Positions 51,797-52,426 of a stretch of DNA of 52,426 nt are shown here, piece by piece. Under the pieces are notes generated by a model that was not told the origin of the DNA, did no database searches, and saw only the letters and a program-made list of their open reading frames with translations. The stretch comes from CAYVAP01 sp964343195 (GTDB lineage: Bacteria; Bacteroidota; Bacteroidia; J057), in NCBI GenBank assembly GCA_964343195.1, contig CAYFIR010000034.1:1-52426 (forward strand). The letters run 5' to 3'. Within the stretch, counting starts at the first letter, position 1. Each line of letters opens with the position of its first letter. Both the position numbers and the translations under genes were made by a program.

Positions 51797-52369
51797 ATGA
51801 AAATCGGTCTCTTTTTTGGCTCGTTTAACCCTGTCCACATGGGGCACCTGATCATCGCTCAGACGGCCCTGAACGCTGGTGGGCTGGACTATGTCTGGAT
51901 GGTGGTTTCGCCTCAAAATCCTTTCAAGGTCAAAAAGAACCTGTTGCCGGAGTATGAACGGCTCCGCATGGTGGAGCTCGCCACGGAGGACAATGACCGG
52001 TTGCTGGCTTCGAATGTAGAATTTTCCCTCCCACAGCCCAGCTATACCATCGACACCCTCACCCACCTCCGCGACCGATACCGAAGCTACGAATTCTCCA
52101 TCATCATGGGGCAGGATAACCTCCAGTACCTCCACAAGTGGAAGAACTACGAGGCATTGCTTAAATACTATCCGCTGCTGGTCTATCCCCGGCCGGGCAC
52201 TTCTGCTTCGCAGTTTGATGATCACCCACAGGTCAGGTCGTTTGCAGCCCCGCTGTTGGACATTTCGGCGTCCTATATTCGCGAGCAAATTCGCAGCGGA
52301 AAGTCGATTCAGTACCTGGTGGCCGATCCAGTGTACCGCTACATCGAGGAGGGGGGACTGTTTCGGTAG
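51797..52369 (+). CDS. nadD: Nicotinate-nucleotide adenylyltransferase
   Basis: 190 residues, normal NadD length. It adenylates nicotinate mononucleotide to deamido-NAD in NAD synthesis. The nucleotidyltransferase motif GSFNPVHMGH (8-17) carries the two active-site histidines, and the second signature appears as LLDISASYIREQIRSGKS (usual ISSTxIR read here as ISASYIR). VSPQNPFK (base recognition loop) and MGQDN are also conserved. Stop at 52369, eleven bases before the right-hand hairpin repeat. Confidence 0.95.
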   Translation: MKIGLFFGSFNPVHMGHLIIAQTALNAGGLDYVWMVVSPQNPFKVKKNLLPEYERLRMVELATEDNDRLLASNVEFSLPQPSYTIDTLTHLRDRYRSYEFSIIMGQDNLQYLHKWKNYEALLKYYPLLVYPRPGTSASQFDDHPQVRSFAAPLLDISASYIREQIRSGKSIQYLVADPVYRYIEEGGLFR

Positions 52370-52379
52370 GGGCGGTGCC

Positions 52380-52426
52380 ATCGAATCCCCCCGTCATTTC
52401 GCGGGGCGAAATGCCACCCCCCTTTT
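52380..52426 (-). repeat. G-rich hairpin repeat, inverted copy at the right edge
   Basis: The reverse complement of this stretch reads AAAAGGGGGGTGG, hairpin CATTTCGCC/GCGAAATG, ACGGGGGG, ATTCGAT: the core found at 24-65 and 261-302. One loop base pair differs. It is truncated by the window end. Only 10 bp separate it from the nadD stop, suggesting it could act as a terminator. Confidence 0.8.

Overview
This window looks like a chromosomal segment of a moderately GC-rich member of the Bacteroidota, probably a Saprospiria/Lewinella-like or Cytophagales-like marine or soil lineage. I cannot fix the order from sequence alone. The evidence is a SusC/SusD pair, three proteins with type IX secretion (T9SS) C-terminal sorting domains, a futalosine hydrolase (menaquinone by the futalosine route), TPR-fused histidine kinases of Cytophaga type, almost no Shine-Dalgarno sequences, and several TAnnTTTG-like -7 elements. 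No tRNA, rRNA, CRISPR array, transposase or phage gene was seen.

Left part (1-27600): mostly single, alternately oriented housekeeping and accessory genes. These are a dihydroorotase, an erythromycin-esterase-like lipoprotein, a WYL regulator, 3-methyladenine glycosylase I, a membrane coiled-coil protein, futalosine hydrolase, a FemAB/GNAT-like transferase, a CHAT-fold protein, an M1 aminopeptidase, an NlpC/P60 lipoprotein, a DbpA-like helicase, two TPR-histidine kinases, an M48-like zinc-ribbon protein, a rhomboid protease, a DUF1361 membrane protein, a SnoaL-like protein, an Omp85-like barrel, an AAA-ATPase-like/PD-(D/E)XK protein and gamma-glutamyltransferase. A striking feature is how many of these recognisable hydrolase folds lack a canonical catalytic or metal residue: the dihydroorotase HxH, the Ere-like histidines, the CHAT histidine and the first histidine of M48 HExxH.

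Centre (about 27780-47250): a polysaccharide utilisation locus on the + strand. The order is SusC, SusD, GH71/99-like lipoprotein, SusE/F-like lipoprotein, GH97 inverting-type alpha-glucosidase lipoprotein, two tandem giant paralogous secreted SGNH-hydrolase proteins, then after a strong terminator-like hairpin a GH3 beta-glucosidase. Each giant protein carries three copies of an unrecognised domain of about 190 residues, an SGNH domain, a LamG-like domain and a T9SS signal. The likely scheme is that surface lipoproteins and T9SS-exported proteins bind, de-esterify and cleave an acylated glucan, SusCD imports oligosaccharides, and GH97/GH3 release glucose. The GH71-like active-site motif together with GH97 makes an alpha-glucan such as alpha-1,3-glucan a reasonable guess. 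No PUL regulator is adjacent.

Right part (47265-52426): an ankyrin protein, a CotH-like secreted protein, a sulfotransferase, an unknown small protein, gcvT and nadD.

The window is bounded by copies of a G-rich hairpin repeat: two direct copies plus a related inverted element on the left, and an inverted copy on the right. A second, MITE-like element lies just upstream of the AAA/PD-(D/E)XK gene. The most novel material is the twin giant SGNH proteins and their repeat domain.
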